Assembly: GCA_023441625.1 (NCBI GenBank)
Contig: JAEZOA010000046.1
Span: forward strand, 1-54,214
Reading direction: 5' to 3'
Length of the DNA: 54,214 bases
From: Bacillota bacterium
Lineage (GTDB): Bacteria; Bacillota; Clostridia; Acetivibrionales; DSM-1351
Below are positions 42,978-51,533 of the stretch, in pieces; position 1 is the first letter of the stretch, and each line of letters opens with the position of its first letter. A model generated the notes under the pieces. That model searched no databases and was not told the DNA's origin. It saw only the letters and a program-made list of their open reading frames with translations. A program made the position numbers and the translations under genes.

Positions 42978-45587
42978 ATGTTTATTGTAAATGTGAATGG
43001 AATTGATTATCAGTCAGAAACAGATATGGGGTTAATGGATTTTTTGCGTGAGAATTTAAGAATAACTTCAGTAAAGGATGGATGTAAAGAGGGAGCATGC
43101 GGAACTTGCACTGTTATCATAGACGGAAAGACCACACGTGCCTGTGTGCAGAAACTATCTAAGCTGGAAGGTAAAAAAATTCAAACCATCGAAGGCTTTA
43201 CAGACAGGGAAAGAGAAGTATTCGGATATGCTTTTGCCGTGGTGGGAGCTGTTCAGTGTGGTTTTTGTATTCCTGGAATGGTAATAAGCGGGAAATGTCT
43301 TTATGATAACAATCCAAATCCTACCAAAGAGGATATTAAACAGGCAATTCGTACGAATCTATGCCGTTGTACCGGATACACCAAAATAGAAGAAGCAATT
43401 CTTTTGGCTGCAAAAATATTGAGAGAAAACTTGGAAGTACCTGAACTTAAGCAAACAGGAAAGGTTGGAGAGAAAACTTGTAGAGTTGATGCTGTTTCAA
43501 AAACACTTGGTACAGCAATGTATGCAGATGATTATAAATTTGAAGGAATGCTATATGGCAAGAATGTCTTTACGAAGTATGCGTGTGCAAAAGTAAAATC
43601 AATTGATTTTACGAAGGCTCTTGACATGCCGGGAGTAGTAGCTATTTACACAGCGAAGGATATTCCTGGAGATAGATATATCGGACACTTAGCACATGAT
43701 TGGCCTGGTATGATTGCGGAAGGGGAATTTACAAAGTGCATCGGAGATTCTGTTGCTATTGTTGTAGCTGAGACAAAGGAGCAGGCAATCGCTGCTGTAA
43801 AAGCAGTAGAAGTAGAATATGAAGTGCATAAACCAATTACCTCTTGGAAAGAAGCTGCTTCAGAGGGAGCACACCAGGTGCATGGGGAAGGTTTTATACA
43901 TTTTGGTAAATTCAGAATCCCAGAAAATAATCTATTAGACCATGAAGAAGTGAAGCGAGGAGATGCAAAAGCGGCAATTGCTAATTCAAAATATGTTGTT
44001 CAAGGCAGCTTCCATGTCCCTCCGACAGAACATGCCTTTATGGAGCCTGAGACTGCAATTGGTATACCCGATGGAGACGGTGTTATGGTTATAACAGGTG
44101 GACAAGGTATATATGATGAGTACCGTGAAATCGCATTATATCTTGGTCTTTCTAGAGAAAAAATTAGAATTAAAAGTGCTGCAGTCGGTGGAGGGTTTGG
44201 TGGTAAGGAAGATATGAGTGTACAGCATCAGGCTGCTCTATGTGCATATTTAACAAAACGACCAGTAAAGGTTTCCTTTAGTCGTCAGGAGAGTATTAAC
44301 TATCACCCAAAACGTCATGCAATGGATATCGATTGTACGATTGGCTGTGATGAGAATGGCATTTTTCAAGGAATGATAGCGAGATTGAAAGCAGACACTG
44401 GTGCCTATGCATCTCTTGGCGCGCCGGTGTTACAGAGAGCCTGTACGCACGCTGGAGGACCCTATAATTATCAGAATGTTGACATTGAAGGTGATGCTTA
44501 TTATACAAATAATCCTCCTGCCGGTGCATTCCGTGGTTTTGGAGTAACTCAATCCTGTACAGTTACGGAATGTTTAATTAACCAGCTAGCAGAGAGAGTA
44601 GGTATATCAGGATGGGAAATCAGGCATCGTAATGCAATCCGGCCAGGACAGGTACTTCCTAATGGACAGATTGCTGATGATGGAACAGCCATGGTAGAAA
44701 CCTTAGAAGCATTAAAAGAAGATTTCCAAAAATATGAAGCAGATCCTGACTACTATGTAGGAATAGCATCTGCCATGAAGAATGCTGGAATAGGAGTGGG
44801 TCTTCCTGATATAGGACGCTGCCTAATAAAAGTTTTAGATGGTAAGATTTATGTTAGATCCTCTGCGGCAGCAATCGGGCAGGGAGTTCAGACAGTATTA
44901 CTGCAAATGGTCTGTGAAACGACAGGCTTGACACCGGAGCAAGTTATCATAGAGCATCCGGACACAAAAGTTGCACCAGATGCAGGCACAACAACTGCTT
45001 CTAGGCAAACCTTATTTACTGGTGAGGCTACCCGCCAAGCTTCATTAAAGCTAAAAGCAGATTTAGATCAGGGATATTCCTTTAGTGATTTGAACGGGAA
45101 CGAATATTCAGGTGAATTTAACTTTAAGACAGATCCAATTGGATCTCCTAAACCAAATCCGGTTAGTCATGCCGCCTATGGTTATGCAACACAACTGTTT
45201 ATTCTCGACAAGGAAGGAAGAGTCGTAAAAGTAATTGCAGCTCATGATATTGGAAAGACTATTAATCCACTTTCTGCAGAAGGACAAGTACAGGGTGGCA
45301 TAGCTATGGCGCTCGGCTATGGATTAACCGAGGATTTTCCTTTAAAAGATGGAGTTCCGCAAGTGAAGCTAGGCACACTGGGAATTTTTAAATCTACTGC
45401 AATGCCTGAGATAGAGACCCGCTTTATTGAGAAGAATCAATCTGAGTTGGCATATGGAGCTAAGGGAATTGGTGAAATAGTATGTGTTATGGGTGCAGCG
45501 GCTTGCCAGAATGCATATTACAAAAAAGACGGAAGATTTAGATATGATTTTCCGCTGGAAGACACTTATTACCGTAAGACAAAGTAG
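42978..45587 (+). CDS. xdhD: Selenium-dependent xanthine dehydrogenase (fused 2Fe-2S and Mo domains)
   Basis: 869 residues. N-terminal 2Fe-2S domains: DGCKEGACGTC (about 34), CGFCIPGM (about 94) and LCRCTGYTKIE (about 129). Then a linker and the XDH large-subunit core: hammerhead domain, GGGFGGKEDMS (about 404), GAFRGFGVTQ (about 515), QGVQTVLLQM, TTTASRQT and the catalytic Glu in AKGIGEIV (about 831). The Fe-S/Mo fusion without FAD domain is that of XdhD/Se-dependent XDH. The FAD partner may be the 12.5-kb subunit. AGAAAGGAA precedes the ATG. Placement after YqeC, YqeB, YedF and MocA strongly supports a Se-Mo site. Confidence 0.94.
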   Translation: MFIVNVNGIDYQSETDMGLMDFLRENLRITSVKDGCKEGACGTCTVIIDGKTTRACVQKLSKLEGKKIQTIEGFTDREREVFGYAFAVVGAVQCGFCIPGMVISGKCLYDNNPNPTKEDIKQAIRTNLCRCTGYTKIEEAILLAAKILRENLEVPELKQTGKVGEKTCRVDAVSKTLGTAMYADDYKFEGMLYGKNVFTKYACAKVKSIDFTKALDMPGVVAIYTAKDIPGDRYIGHLAHDWPGMIAEGEFTKCIGDSVAIVVAETKEQAIAAVKAVEVEYEVHKPITSWKEAASEGAHQVHGEGFIHFGKFRIPENNLLDHEEVKRGDAKAAIANSKYVVQGSFHVPPTEHAFMEPETAIGIPDGDGVMVITGGQGIYDEYREIALYLGLSREKIRIKSAAVGGGFGGKEDMSVQHQAALCAYLTKRPVKVSFSRQESINYHPKRHAMDIDCTIGCDENGIFQGMIARLKADTGAYASLGAPVLQRACTHAGGPYNYQNVDIEGDAYYTNNPPAGAFRGFGVTQSCTVTECLINQLAERVGISGWEIRHRNAIRPGQVLPNGQIADDGTAMVETLEALKEDFQKYEADPDYYVGIASAMKNAGIGVGLPDIGRCLIKVLDGKIYVRSSAAAIGQGVQTVLLQMVCETTGLTPEQVIIEHPDTKVAPDAGTTTASRQTLFTGEATRQASLKLKADLDQGYSFSDLNGNEYSGEFNFKTDPIGSPKPNPVSHAAYGYATQLFILDKEGRVVKVIAAHDIGKTINPLSAEGQVQGGIAMALGYGLTEDFPLKDGVPQVKLGTLGIFKSTAMPEIETRFIEKNQSELAYGAKGIGEIVCVMGAAACQNAYYKKDGRFRYDFPLEDTYYRKTK

Positions 45588-45625
45588 TAATGAATAGAAA
45601 GTATGAAGAGTACTCTATATATAGA

Positions 45626-45874
45626 TTATTTTATTTGCTGTATATGATCACCATTAACGAAATAAATTTTATACATGTCTTTATTAATTGGGTACTGCTT
45701 AATACATGTAATTATTTCTTCGTATGTGGAAGAAGTTATTTTGAGGGAAATTCCACAGCTATTAGATATTTCTCGAAGAGTGGGAATAATTTGATAGGCT
45801 AGATTTCCTTCTAAGTATTTTTGCGCTGCAATAGCGGTATGGGTGTTTGAAAAAGCAATTAAATAGTACTCCAT
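45626..45874 (-). CDS. DUF3343 putative Se/S carrier-like protein
   Basis: 82 residues, start ATG 45874 behind GGAGGT. MEYYLIAFSNTHTAIAAQKYL matches DUF3343 proteins, small proteins seen near cysteine desulfurases, SelD and SDMH genes and thought to carry Se or S; a conserved Cys lies in SNSCGISLKI (residue 40). Divergent from the class V aminotransferase with a 119-bp shared promoter region. Confidence 0.85.
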   Translation of the reverse strand: MEYYLIAFSNTHTAIAAQKYLEGNLAYQIIPTLREISNSCGISLKITSSTYEEIITCIKQYPINKDMYKIYFVNGDHIQQIK

Positions 45875-45993
45875 GAGATACCTCCGAGCATTTTATTTAT
45901 TATATCAATTTTCTTTTATATTGTATATATGTTCAAAATACTAATAGGATTAATCTGCTGTGCTATATTATAATCGTAAAGAGGAGGGTATCC

Positions 45994-47157
45994 TTGAATA
46001 GAGTATACTTTGACCAAGCATCAACTTCATTCCCGAAAGGTAGAGGAGTAATAGAGACGATGGTAAAGTTCATGAGCGATGTTGGAACTAATATAAATCG
46101 TGGATCTTACCAAGATGCGTATGACACAGCAAGGATTGTTTATGAAACCAGGGAACAGCTATGCCGGCTTTTTGATTTTGGATCAACCTACGATATGGCT
46201 AAGAATGTTATTTTTACCCCAAATATTACGTACGCTCTGAATTTTATTATAAAGGGATTCTTAAAGAATGGAGATCATGTATTAGTCAGTTCAATGGAAC
46301 ATAATGCTATCATGCGTCCGCTAGTACAACTACAGAAGATGAGTAATATCTCTTTTGACCGTATCCCATGTTCTGAGGAAGGTGAATTACTATTTGGTGA
46401 GATAGAGAAACTTATTAAAAGTAATACCAAAGCTATCTTTATGACGCATGGGTCGAATGTATGTGGGACGTTAATGCCGATAGAGAGGGTTGGTAGGTTA
46501 GCCCGGAGTTTAGGAGTTAAATTTGTGGTAGATACTGCACAGACTGCAGGTATATTTCCCATCTCTATAAAAAATATGAATATCGATGCATTAGCATTCA
46601 CTGGTCATAAAGGATTATTAGGCCCACAGGGTATTGGGGGCTTTCTTATAACGGATGCTATGGCGGATGAAATGGAAGCCATTATTACTGGTGGAACCGG
46701 TAGTATCTCAGATACAGAAGATACTCCAGACTTTTTACCTGACAAATTTGAAGCGGGAACTTTAAATCTCCCTGGAATAATGGGACTTCATAGAAGTCTT
46801 AATTATCTGGAGGAGATAGGAGCTGAGAAAATCAGAGAAAAGGAAATAAAACTAACAAAAGCGTTTCTTGGAGGCGTATCACAGATAAAAGGACTGCGTG
46901 TAATCGGGAAGAATAACTGTGAGGATAGGTGCGCTGTTGTTAGTCTTCAGTGTTTATCTATGGATGAAGCAATGCTGGCTTTTACTCTCGAGAATAAATA
47001 TAATATTATAACAAGGGTAGGTATGCATTGTGCACCAAGCGCACACAAAGCACTGGGGACATATCCGAGGGGAACAATCCGCTTTTCTTTTGGATATGAA
47101 AATACGGAAGAGGAAATAGATTATACAATAAGAGCAATTACTGATATTTTGGCATGA
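45994..47157 (+). CDS. Class V aminotransferase / cysteine desulfurase (EF2568 type)
   Basis: 387 residues. PLP-binding Lys in AFTGHKGLLGPQGIGGF (about 208), VVDTAQTAG with the cofactor Asp, SSMEHNAIMRPL, and the C-terminal Cys in TRVGMHCAPSAHKALGTYP (about 350), which may act as persulfide Cys or substrate site. This is the subfamily seen next to selD/yqeB in Enterococcus. It likely mobilises S or Se from cysteine or selenocysteine for the hydroxylase cofactor. GAGGAGGGT lies upstream of the start. Last gene of the island. Confidence 0.92.
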   Translation: MNRVYFDQASTSFPKGRGVIETMVKFMSDVGTNINRGSYQDAYDTARIVYETREQLCRLFDFGSTYDMAKNVIFTPNITYALNFIIKGFLKNGDHVLVSSMEHNAIMRPLVQLQKMSNISFDRIPCSEEGELLFGEIEKLIKSNTKAIFMTHGSNVCGTLMPIERVGRLARSLGVKFVVDTAQTAGIFPISIKNMNIDALAFTGHKGLLGPQGIGGFLITDAMADEMEAIITGGTGSISDTEDTPDFLPDKFEAGTLNLPGIMGLHRSLNYLEEIGAEKIREKEIKLTKAFLGGVSQIKGLRVIGKNNCEDRCAVVSLQCLSMDEAMLAFTLENKYNIITRVGMHCAPSAHKALGTYPRGTIRFSFGYENTEEEIDYTIRAITDILA

Positions 47158-47232
47158 GGAAAAAACAAAAAATACTCTTCTGGTGCGCTTTGGCAGTATT
47201 AAATAAAATTGAGAGCTCAACGTTTTTAATGG

Positions 47233-47373
47233 TTTGACTTCGATATCCTCAAAATCATGCTCCATGTGATAGTACATCGAGCGGCTGTCCAGTAAACACA
47301 CGTGGGTACAGCCGCAGTATATGTTCATACCGTTTCTTTCGAAAAGTATGCTCTTGGCATCAATAAAGTGCAT
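47233..47373 (-). pseudogene. N-terminal fragment of a spore-photolyase-like radical SAM gene
   Basis: Directly after the M20 stop, ATG 47373 opens MHFIDAKSILFERNGMNIYCGCTHVC and continues DSRS..YHMEHDFEDIEVK. This is the start of SPL-type radical SAM proteins (MNIYRGCTHGCIYCDSR). The CxxxCxxC motif is damaged (CTHVCLLD has lost the third Cys spacing). Homology fades near 47233. Truncated and inactive. Confidence 0.65.
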
Positions 47374-48486
47374 TTATCTCACTAATACCGAATTTACAAG
47401 CAGCGGCACGGCAGCATCGAGATATCCCGGTTCCACCCTGAATGTGGGGATATGCCAGCTTGCGCTTGTACCGTCCTGTCTGCCACTCCCCACCCAATAG
47501 AAGAAGGAAGGTATGTGCTCGCCGAACACGGCGAAGTCCTCCGAGCCCAGACACGGGTGGGTATCCGTTACGTTCTTTGCGCCAACAGTAAGCGCCGCTG
47601 CCGTTCGCGCAAGCTCGGTGATCTCATCTGCGTTCACAACGGCAGGCACCTGAGGCAGCCAAGCAAGCTGCCAGCTCACACCCATGCCCTCGGCAGTAGC
47701 CTTCGCTATGCTTTCCGCGCGGTCGAGCAAAATTCTATGAACTGTATCCTCAAGGCTTCTTGCGCTGCCTGTCATAACAGCGCGTTCGGGAGCGAGATTG
47801 TCCTCCGTCCCTGCGTGTATGCTGCACACAGAAAATACAGCAGCCTCGAACGGGTCCACAGATCGGCTGACCACCGTCTGCACCGCAGTAATAAACTGCG
47901 CAGCTGCCAGGATGGGGTCGCGACAGAGTTGGGGTGTACCGCCGTGTGCAGTTTTTACAGTATATGTTAGAATAAAATTGGTTTTTCTCGCCATCAGCGC
48001 GCCGCGATGCACCGCTATCCTGCCCACAGGTATCTCTGGTCGGTTATGTATTCCGAACAGACGTGTAGGCAGCTGTGGTATAAGCTTCATCATTTCGTGT
48101 TCGAGCATTGCCTTTGCTCCGTCAGTTGTTTCCTCCGCCGGCTGAAAGATAAAAAGCACGTTGCAGGGAAGATCGTTCCAGATACGCGTTAACATATCAG
48201 CAGCTCCAAGTAGCGCCGCCGCGTGAAAATTGTGTCCGCAAAGGTGCTTAGGGCCTTCTTCGGTATCCACAGCATCGATATCTGCGCGGAGGGCAACCGT
48301 TGTATCGCGCCCCGCATCCAAATAAGCAAGCACGCCCGTCGGCATACCAAGGTCGATAAGACGTATGTTACGTTCGGTTAGAAATCGCTTTATAATCTCC
48401 GTTGTTTTGTATTCCCCAAAGCTACGCTCCGGCACGTCAAAAAGAACTTGCGCCATGCTTTCCGCTGTTTTTATTGCATGTAACAT
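47374..48486 (-). CDS. M20D-type amidohydrolase (N-acyl amino acid / hippurate hydrolase-like)
   Basis: 370 residues. M20D motifs: ALRADIDAVDTEE (metal Asp), HLCGHNFHAAALLGA (CGHNxH with metal Cys/His), FIFQPAEETTDGA (catalytic Glu), AHGGTPQ and terminal CLGSEDFAVFGEH. Hydrolyses N-acyl or N-carbamoyl amino acids in the cytosol. G+C is clearly higher than its neighbours (53-60% in two 60-base lines counted against about 40% in the aminotransferase gene), with a different codon style, pointing to recent transfer. Preceded by a membrane-protein tail and followed by a radical SAM fragment. An extended -10 (TGGTATAAT) lies upstream near 48.7 kb on this strand. Confidence 0.88.
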   Translation of the reverse strand: MLHAIKTAESMAQVLFDVPERSFGEYKTTEIIKRFLTERNIRLIDLGMPTGVLAYLDAGRDTTVALRADIDAVDTEEGPKHLCGHNFHAAALLGAADMLTRIWNDLPCNVLFIFQPAEETTDGAKAMLEHEMMKLIPQLPTRLFGIHNRPEIPVGRIAVHRGALMARKTNFILTYTVKTAHGGTPQLCRDPILAAAQFITAVQTVVSRSVDPFEAAVFSVCSIHAGTEDNLAPERAVMTGSARSLEDTVHRILLDRAESIAKATAEGMGVSWQLAWLPQVPAVVNADEITELARTAAALTVGAKNVTDTHPCLGSEDFAVFGEHIPSFFYWVGSGRQDGTSASWHIPTFRVEPGYLDAAVPLLVNSVLVR

Positions 48487-48561
48487 ACCCGTTTTCCTCC
48501 GTATGCGGTTACCCTGTCACCTCCGGGCAGAGATTACCTTGTTTTTTGCTGATAAACAAGT

Positions 48562-48660
48562 TTATTTCATAAAATACAGGACAGCAAGCTCGGCTACTAC
48601 AATAAGAGAAAGCCCCACAGCAAACTCCGGTTTGCGTACCTTGTGGTGAAAAACGATCAT
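48562..48660 (-). pseudogene. C-terminal remnant of a membrane protein
   Basis: A 32-codon frame reading MIVFHHKVRKPEFAVGLSL followed by a hydrophobic segment (IVVAELAVLYF) and stop. It looks like the last helix of a transporter encoded upstream of the M20 gene. The rest of the gene is absent. Confidence 0.4.
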
Positions 48661-49430
48661 CCCGGCAAGTTTGTATCTGCGTCCTTGTGTTATTTATTAT
48701 ACCATATTATCTTTTACATATACTGCGCGTTTTTGTAGATACAGCGGTTGGAAGAAGCAGCAGTTATGGTTACCATAATTAAAAGGCTCAGAGAAAGTCT
48801 GAAACTATTGAATGCAGAGGAATATGAATTACATTGATAATTTTATATCCGATTTCATAGATACATTAGATGATGAGCCTGAGAAGGGCAAGCGACAAAG
48901 GAAGATGCGCCAGGACCACCTGTAAAGTCAGAATACAATCCATGCAAATGGATTTTTCTCTTGGGAAAAAGAATTAATTGAAAGCTTAGCTATAGATGGA
49001 ATAAAAACTCCGCCTGAAGCTATGAACTATGTTTATTCCTTTCGGTCAAGGTTTGAGCTGTGCGATCCCTTTCAGTACAGTCATCAGTGCATATATCCTT
49101 GAACTGACACTTGCATCGGCAGAACCGATATATTAGTTTGGACGGATAATAAAATACACAAGCTCCCCTGTCGAAGTTCCTGTGCGCAGGTGCAGATGGC
49201 AACTGCCCGTGAGTTTCTGATTATTATTCGGCTTAAAAATAAATAAAGAAAAAACCATAATGCTATGGCTTGTGTATTAGAGAACAAAGAGGAGATAAAT
49301 AAGCGTATATTTGTATTCCCTTCATCTGTTATTGAAGAGAATGGGAAAAAGATTTCCTACTTTGAAAAAAATTGCTATAATCATTGTAGTTATCCAACAT
49401 TAATGGGAAAGATTAAAAGGAGAATCAAGT
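48661..49430. other. Stretch without an intact gene (gene debris)
   Basis: Several short coding-like pieces are visible but none is complete or recognisable: MNYIDNFISDFIDTLDDEPE.. (48822-48923), WEKELIESLAIDGIKTPPEA.. (about 48,963-49,100) and MACVLENKEEINKRIFVF.. (49265-49435, 56 codons). They lack SD sequences or family signatures. Probably remnants left by insertions and deletions at the border of the island. Confidence 0.4.
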
Positions 49431-49523
49431 GTTGAAAGAACTTATTAAATAGGAAAAGGAGGACCGAGTCCATGCCAGTACTTTAATGGAGTTTTGTGCC
49501 AAATGAGGGGCATGGACATAATA
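49431..49523 (+). ncRNA. Structured 5' element (copy 2) before a YkgJ-type gene
   Basis: 93 nt nearly identical to 40768-40853. Perfect 9-bp stem GTCCATGCC (49468-49476) with GGCATGGAC (49509-49517). The interior matches copy 1 almost base for base. The 3' arm overlaps a GAGGGG SD that lies 12 bases before the ATG at 49524. Same regulatory proposal as copy 1. Confidence 0.5.
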
Positions 49524-49700
49524 ATGATTGAACCATCAAAAGTAAAAGAAGCATTTAAAAAGGTAGAAGACGAAAACTATTCATTTAGAGCGTTTTTAAA
49601 GAATAATGCTGATATTGATGAATTGCATGAGCAATTCTTAAAGCTGCACAATGAATTGTTTGTAAACTACGATTGCAGTAAATGTAGAAATTGCATTTAA
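49524..49700 (+). pseudogene. Truncated YkgJ-type (CxxCxxCC) cysteine-cluster gene
   Basis: MIEPSKVKEAFKKVEDENYSF then HNELFVNYDCSKCRNCI and a stop. YkgJ-like proteins continue with a second Cys and a metal-binding core of about 100 residues, which is missing. The motif DCSKCRNC ends just where CC is expected. A 3'-truncated remnant that kept its leader. Confidence 0.6.
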
Positions 49701-49747
49701 AATGCTCAAAGAAACGCTGGATAAAGAGCTAATTAAAAAGGTTGGTA

Positions 49748-49859
49748 ACGGAAGACTGATTGGAAACGTGCTACTGTTGAAGCGATAATTCTGATGACAA
49801 GATAGTGGTCAATGTGTCATTCTGACACATCGGGGATAAAAAGTAGGGTTTAACCACAA
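49748..49859 (+). repeat. Dispersed repeat, copy C, with 8-bp palindrome
   Basis: About 90% identical by eye to 5941-6051, including the perfect inverted repeat ATGTGTCA/TGACACAT (49812-49830) and the frame ending DDKIVVNVSF. It lies directly upstream of the AraC-type gene. Confidence 0.6.
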
Positions 49860-49934
49860 TTAGATAAAAAGAGCAGACAGGGTTAAGTATTTCTTTCCAA
49901 TCTATGGTATATTGGTTATAGAGAGGTAATCATT

Positions 49935-50840
49935 ATGCACGCTTGGGAATCCATACAAAATACTCTGAACTATATTGAAGAAAATCTTGGCGAAGAAATT
50001 CAAATCGATAAACTTGCAGAAATCGCTGGACTTTCACTGTTTTATTATCAGAGATTATTCACACGACTGGTTAAAACGTCGGTTCGAGATTATATTAAGT
50101 TACGCCGTTTGGCAAAATCTACAATTATGCTACGTGACAAAGGGAACCGCATTATTGACATTGCGATGAAATACGGTTTTAGGAGTCACATAACTTTTAC
50201 ACGTGCTTTTACGAAAACCTATGGGATTACCCCTTCACAGTACCGAAGCAAGGCTATTAGTTTACAAAGTTTTGATAAGCCCGATTTATTACTTGGTTAT
50301 GTCGTGATCAATGAGGGAGTACCGCTAATTAGTGATGGATTAGTTCTGGAAATGAACATTAAATTTCTCGAAGAACCAATTAACTTTCTTGGTGTGACAG
50401 GCTATTATCCTTTCAGTTATGGTAAAATGCTTGGCGAAAAAACCGGCATTGATACGGTTGGTGAAATTTGGGATAGGTTTTATAGGGAACTTCCTAATAT
50501 CCCACATATCTCAGAAGGGCGTTGGATTGGTGTTTCTTATCAAGGCGATGCACCAGATGGTTATTCAAGTTATTTTGTCGGTGCGGAAGTCAAAGAAGAT
50601 GAGAAAAATCATAACTTTACTAATTGGCAACTACCCATACGAGAATATGTGGTCTGCGGATTTGAATCAGAAAACCACGAGCAGATGATAGTTTGTATGG
50701 GTAAGGCAATGAAATACACTCGGTTTTGGCTGAAAAAGCATGGTTTAATTGCCGACGGATTCTTTCCTGAAATGTATTATAAAAGCAAGTCTAACATCGT
50801 TTATGCAGAGTTATGGATTCCGTTTAAGAAACGAGGATAA
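49935..50840 (+). CDS. AraC family regulator with GyrI-like effector domain
   Basis: 301 residues. Two AraC HTH motifs in residues about 8-105 (LAEIAGLSLFYYQRLFTRLV and IIDIAMKYGFRSHITFTRAFTKTYGITPSQYR). From about 135 a GyrI/SOUL-like effector-binding domain (FLGVTGYYPFSYGKM, WIGVSYQGDAPDGYSSYFVGAEV, YAELWIPFKK). Rob/BltR-like regulators of this form respond to small hydrophobic ligands and often control the next gene. GAGAGGTAA lies before the ATG. The pyridoxamine-oxidase-fold gene follows 29 bp later and is a plausible partner. Confidence 0.9.
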   Translation: MHAWESIQNTLNYIEENLGEEIQIDKLAEIAGLSLFYYQRLFTRLVKTSVRDYIKLRRLAKSTIMLRDKGNRIIDIAMKYGFRSHITFTRAFTKTYGITPSQYRSKAISLQSFDKPDLLLGYVVINEGVPLISDGLVLEMNIKFLEEPINFLGVTGYYPFSYGKMLGEKTGIDTVGEIWDRFYRELPNIPHISEGRWIGVSYQGDAPDGYSSYFVGAEVKEDEKNHNFTNWQLPIREYVVCGFESENHEQMIVCMGKAMKYTRFWLKKHGLIADGFFPEMYYKSKSNIVYAELWIPFKKRG

Positions 50841-50869
50841 TATAAAATTTAATGCTGGAGGAAAAGCAA

Positions 50870-51361
50870 ATGAACAATTACCAAGAAGGATTGAAACTAC
50901 TGGAAGAAAAATTTGGCAATGGCAAAGACAATATTATTTCACTTGCTACGGTTGCACGAGACCCGGGTACTGATGGAAAGCCGCGCCCTGTTGTCCGTAG
51001 TGTGGACGCCTATTATGAAGACGGCACCTTTTATGTTGTTACACATGGCAAATCAAACAAAATGCAACAAATCGCACAAAACCAGGAGGTTTCGGTTGCA
51101 GGGTGCTTAGAGATGTTTACCGCTAATGGAGTAGCTGAAAACCTTGGTTGGGTGCTTGATCCGAAAAATGCCGAAATAAGAACCAAGCTCCGTACAGCTT
51201 TTGCAGAGTGGTATGACATGGCAAATAATGAAAAGGACGAGAGTTGTTGCTTTTTAGCAATCCATCTCACAAAGGGAACATTAAACATCAACCATTGGGA
51301 AAAATTGTACCACATGGATTTTGTAAATAAGACTGAAATGAAAAATGGGGGCATTTTTTAA
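50870..51361 (+). CDS. Pyridoxamine 5'-phosphate oxidase-fold flavin protein
   Basis: About 163 residues from ATG 50870, preceded by TGGAGG; an ATG at 50852 overlaps the SD. Split-barrel flavin fold: IISLATVARDPGTDGKPRPVVRSVDAYYEDGTFYVVTHGKSNKMQQIAQNQEVSV pattern spread over residues about 22-75, then a helical C-terminus. Likely an FMN- or F420-type small oxidoreductase of unknown substrate, perhaps protective. In an operon with the AraC/GyrI-like gene. Confidence 0.85.
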   Translation: MNNYQEGLKLLEEKFGNGKDNIISLATVARDPGTDGKPRPVVRSVDAYYEDGTFYVVTHGKSNKMQQIAQNQEVSVAGCLEMFTANGVAENLGWVLDPKNAEIRTKLRTAFAEWYDMANNEKDESCCFLAIHLTKGTLNINHWEKLYHMDFVNKTEMKNGGIF

Positions 51362-51533
51362 GGAGCGTAGAGTCAAATAGCTTTAGTTGATGGATTACTA
51401 CGACACATCCTCATATGTCGGTCATTGACTGGACAGCTTAGTTTTCTCCATCCGCTGCACTGATCGGCCATGATGTCACCATCAAATTAGTTTTAGAGAT
51501 ATAAGGCAAAATAAATTGCAAGAGGTGAAACAC

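Noticed and set aside
45590..45802. Small plus-strand ORF overlapping the DUF3343 gene
   Set aside because: It is antisense to a recognised protein with a good SD; no SD of its own.
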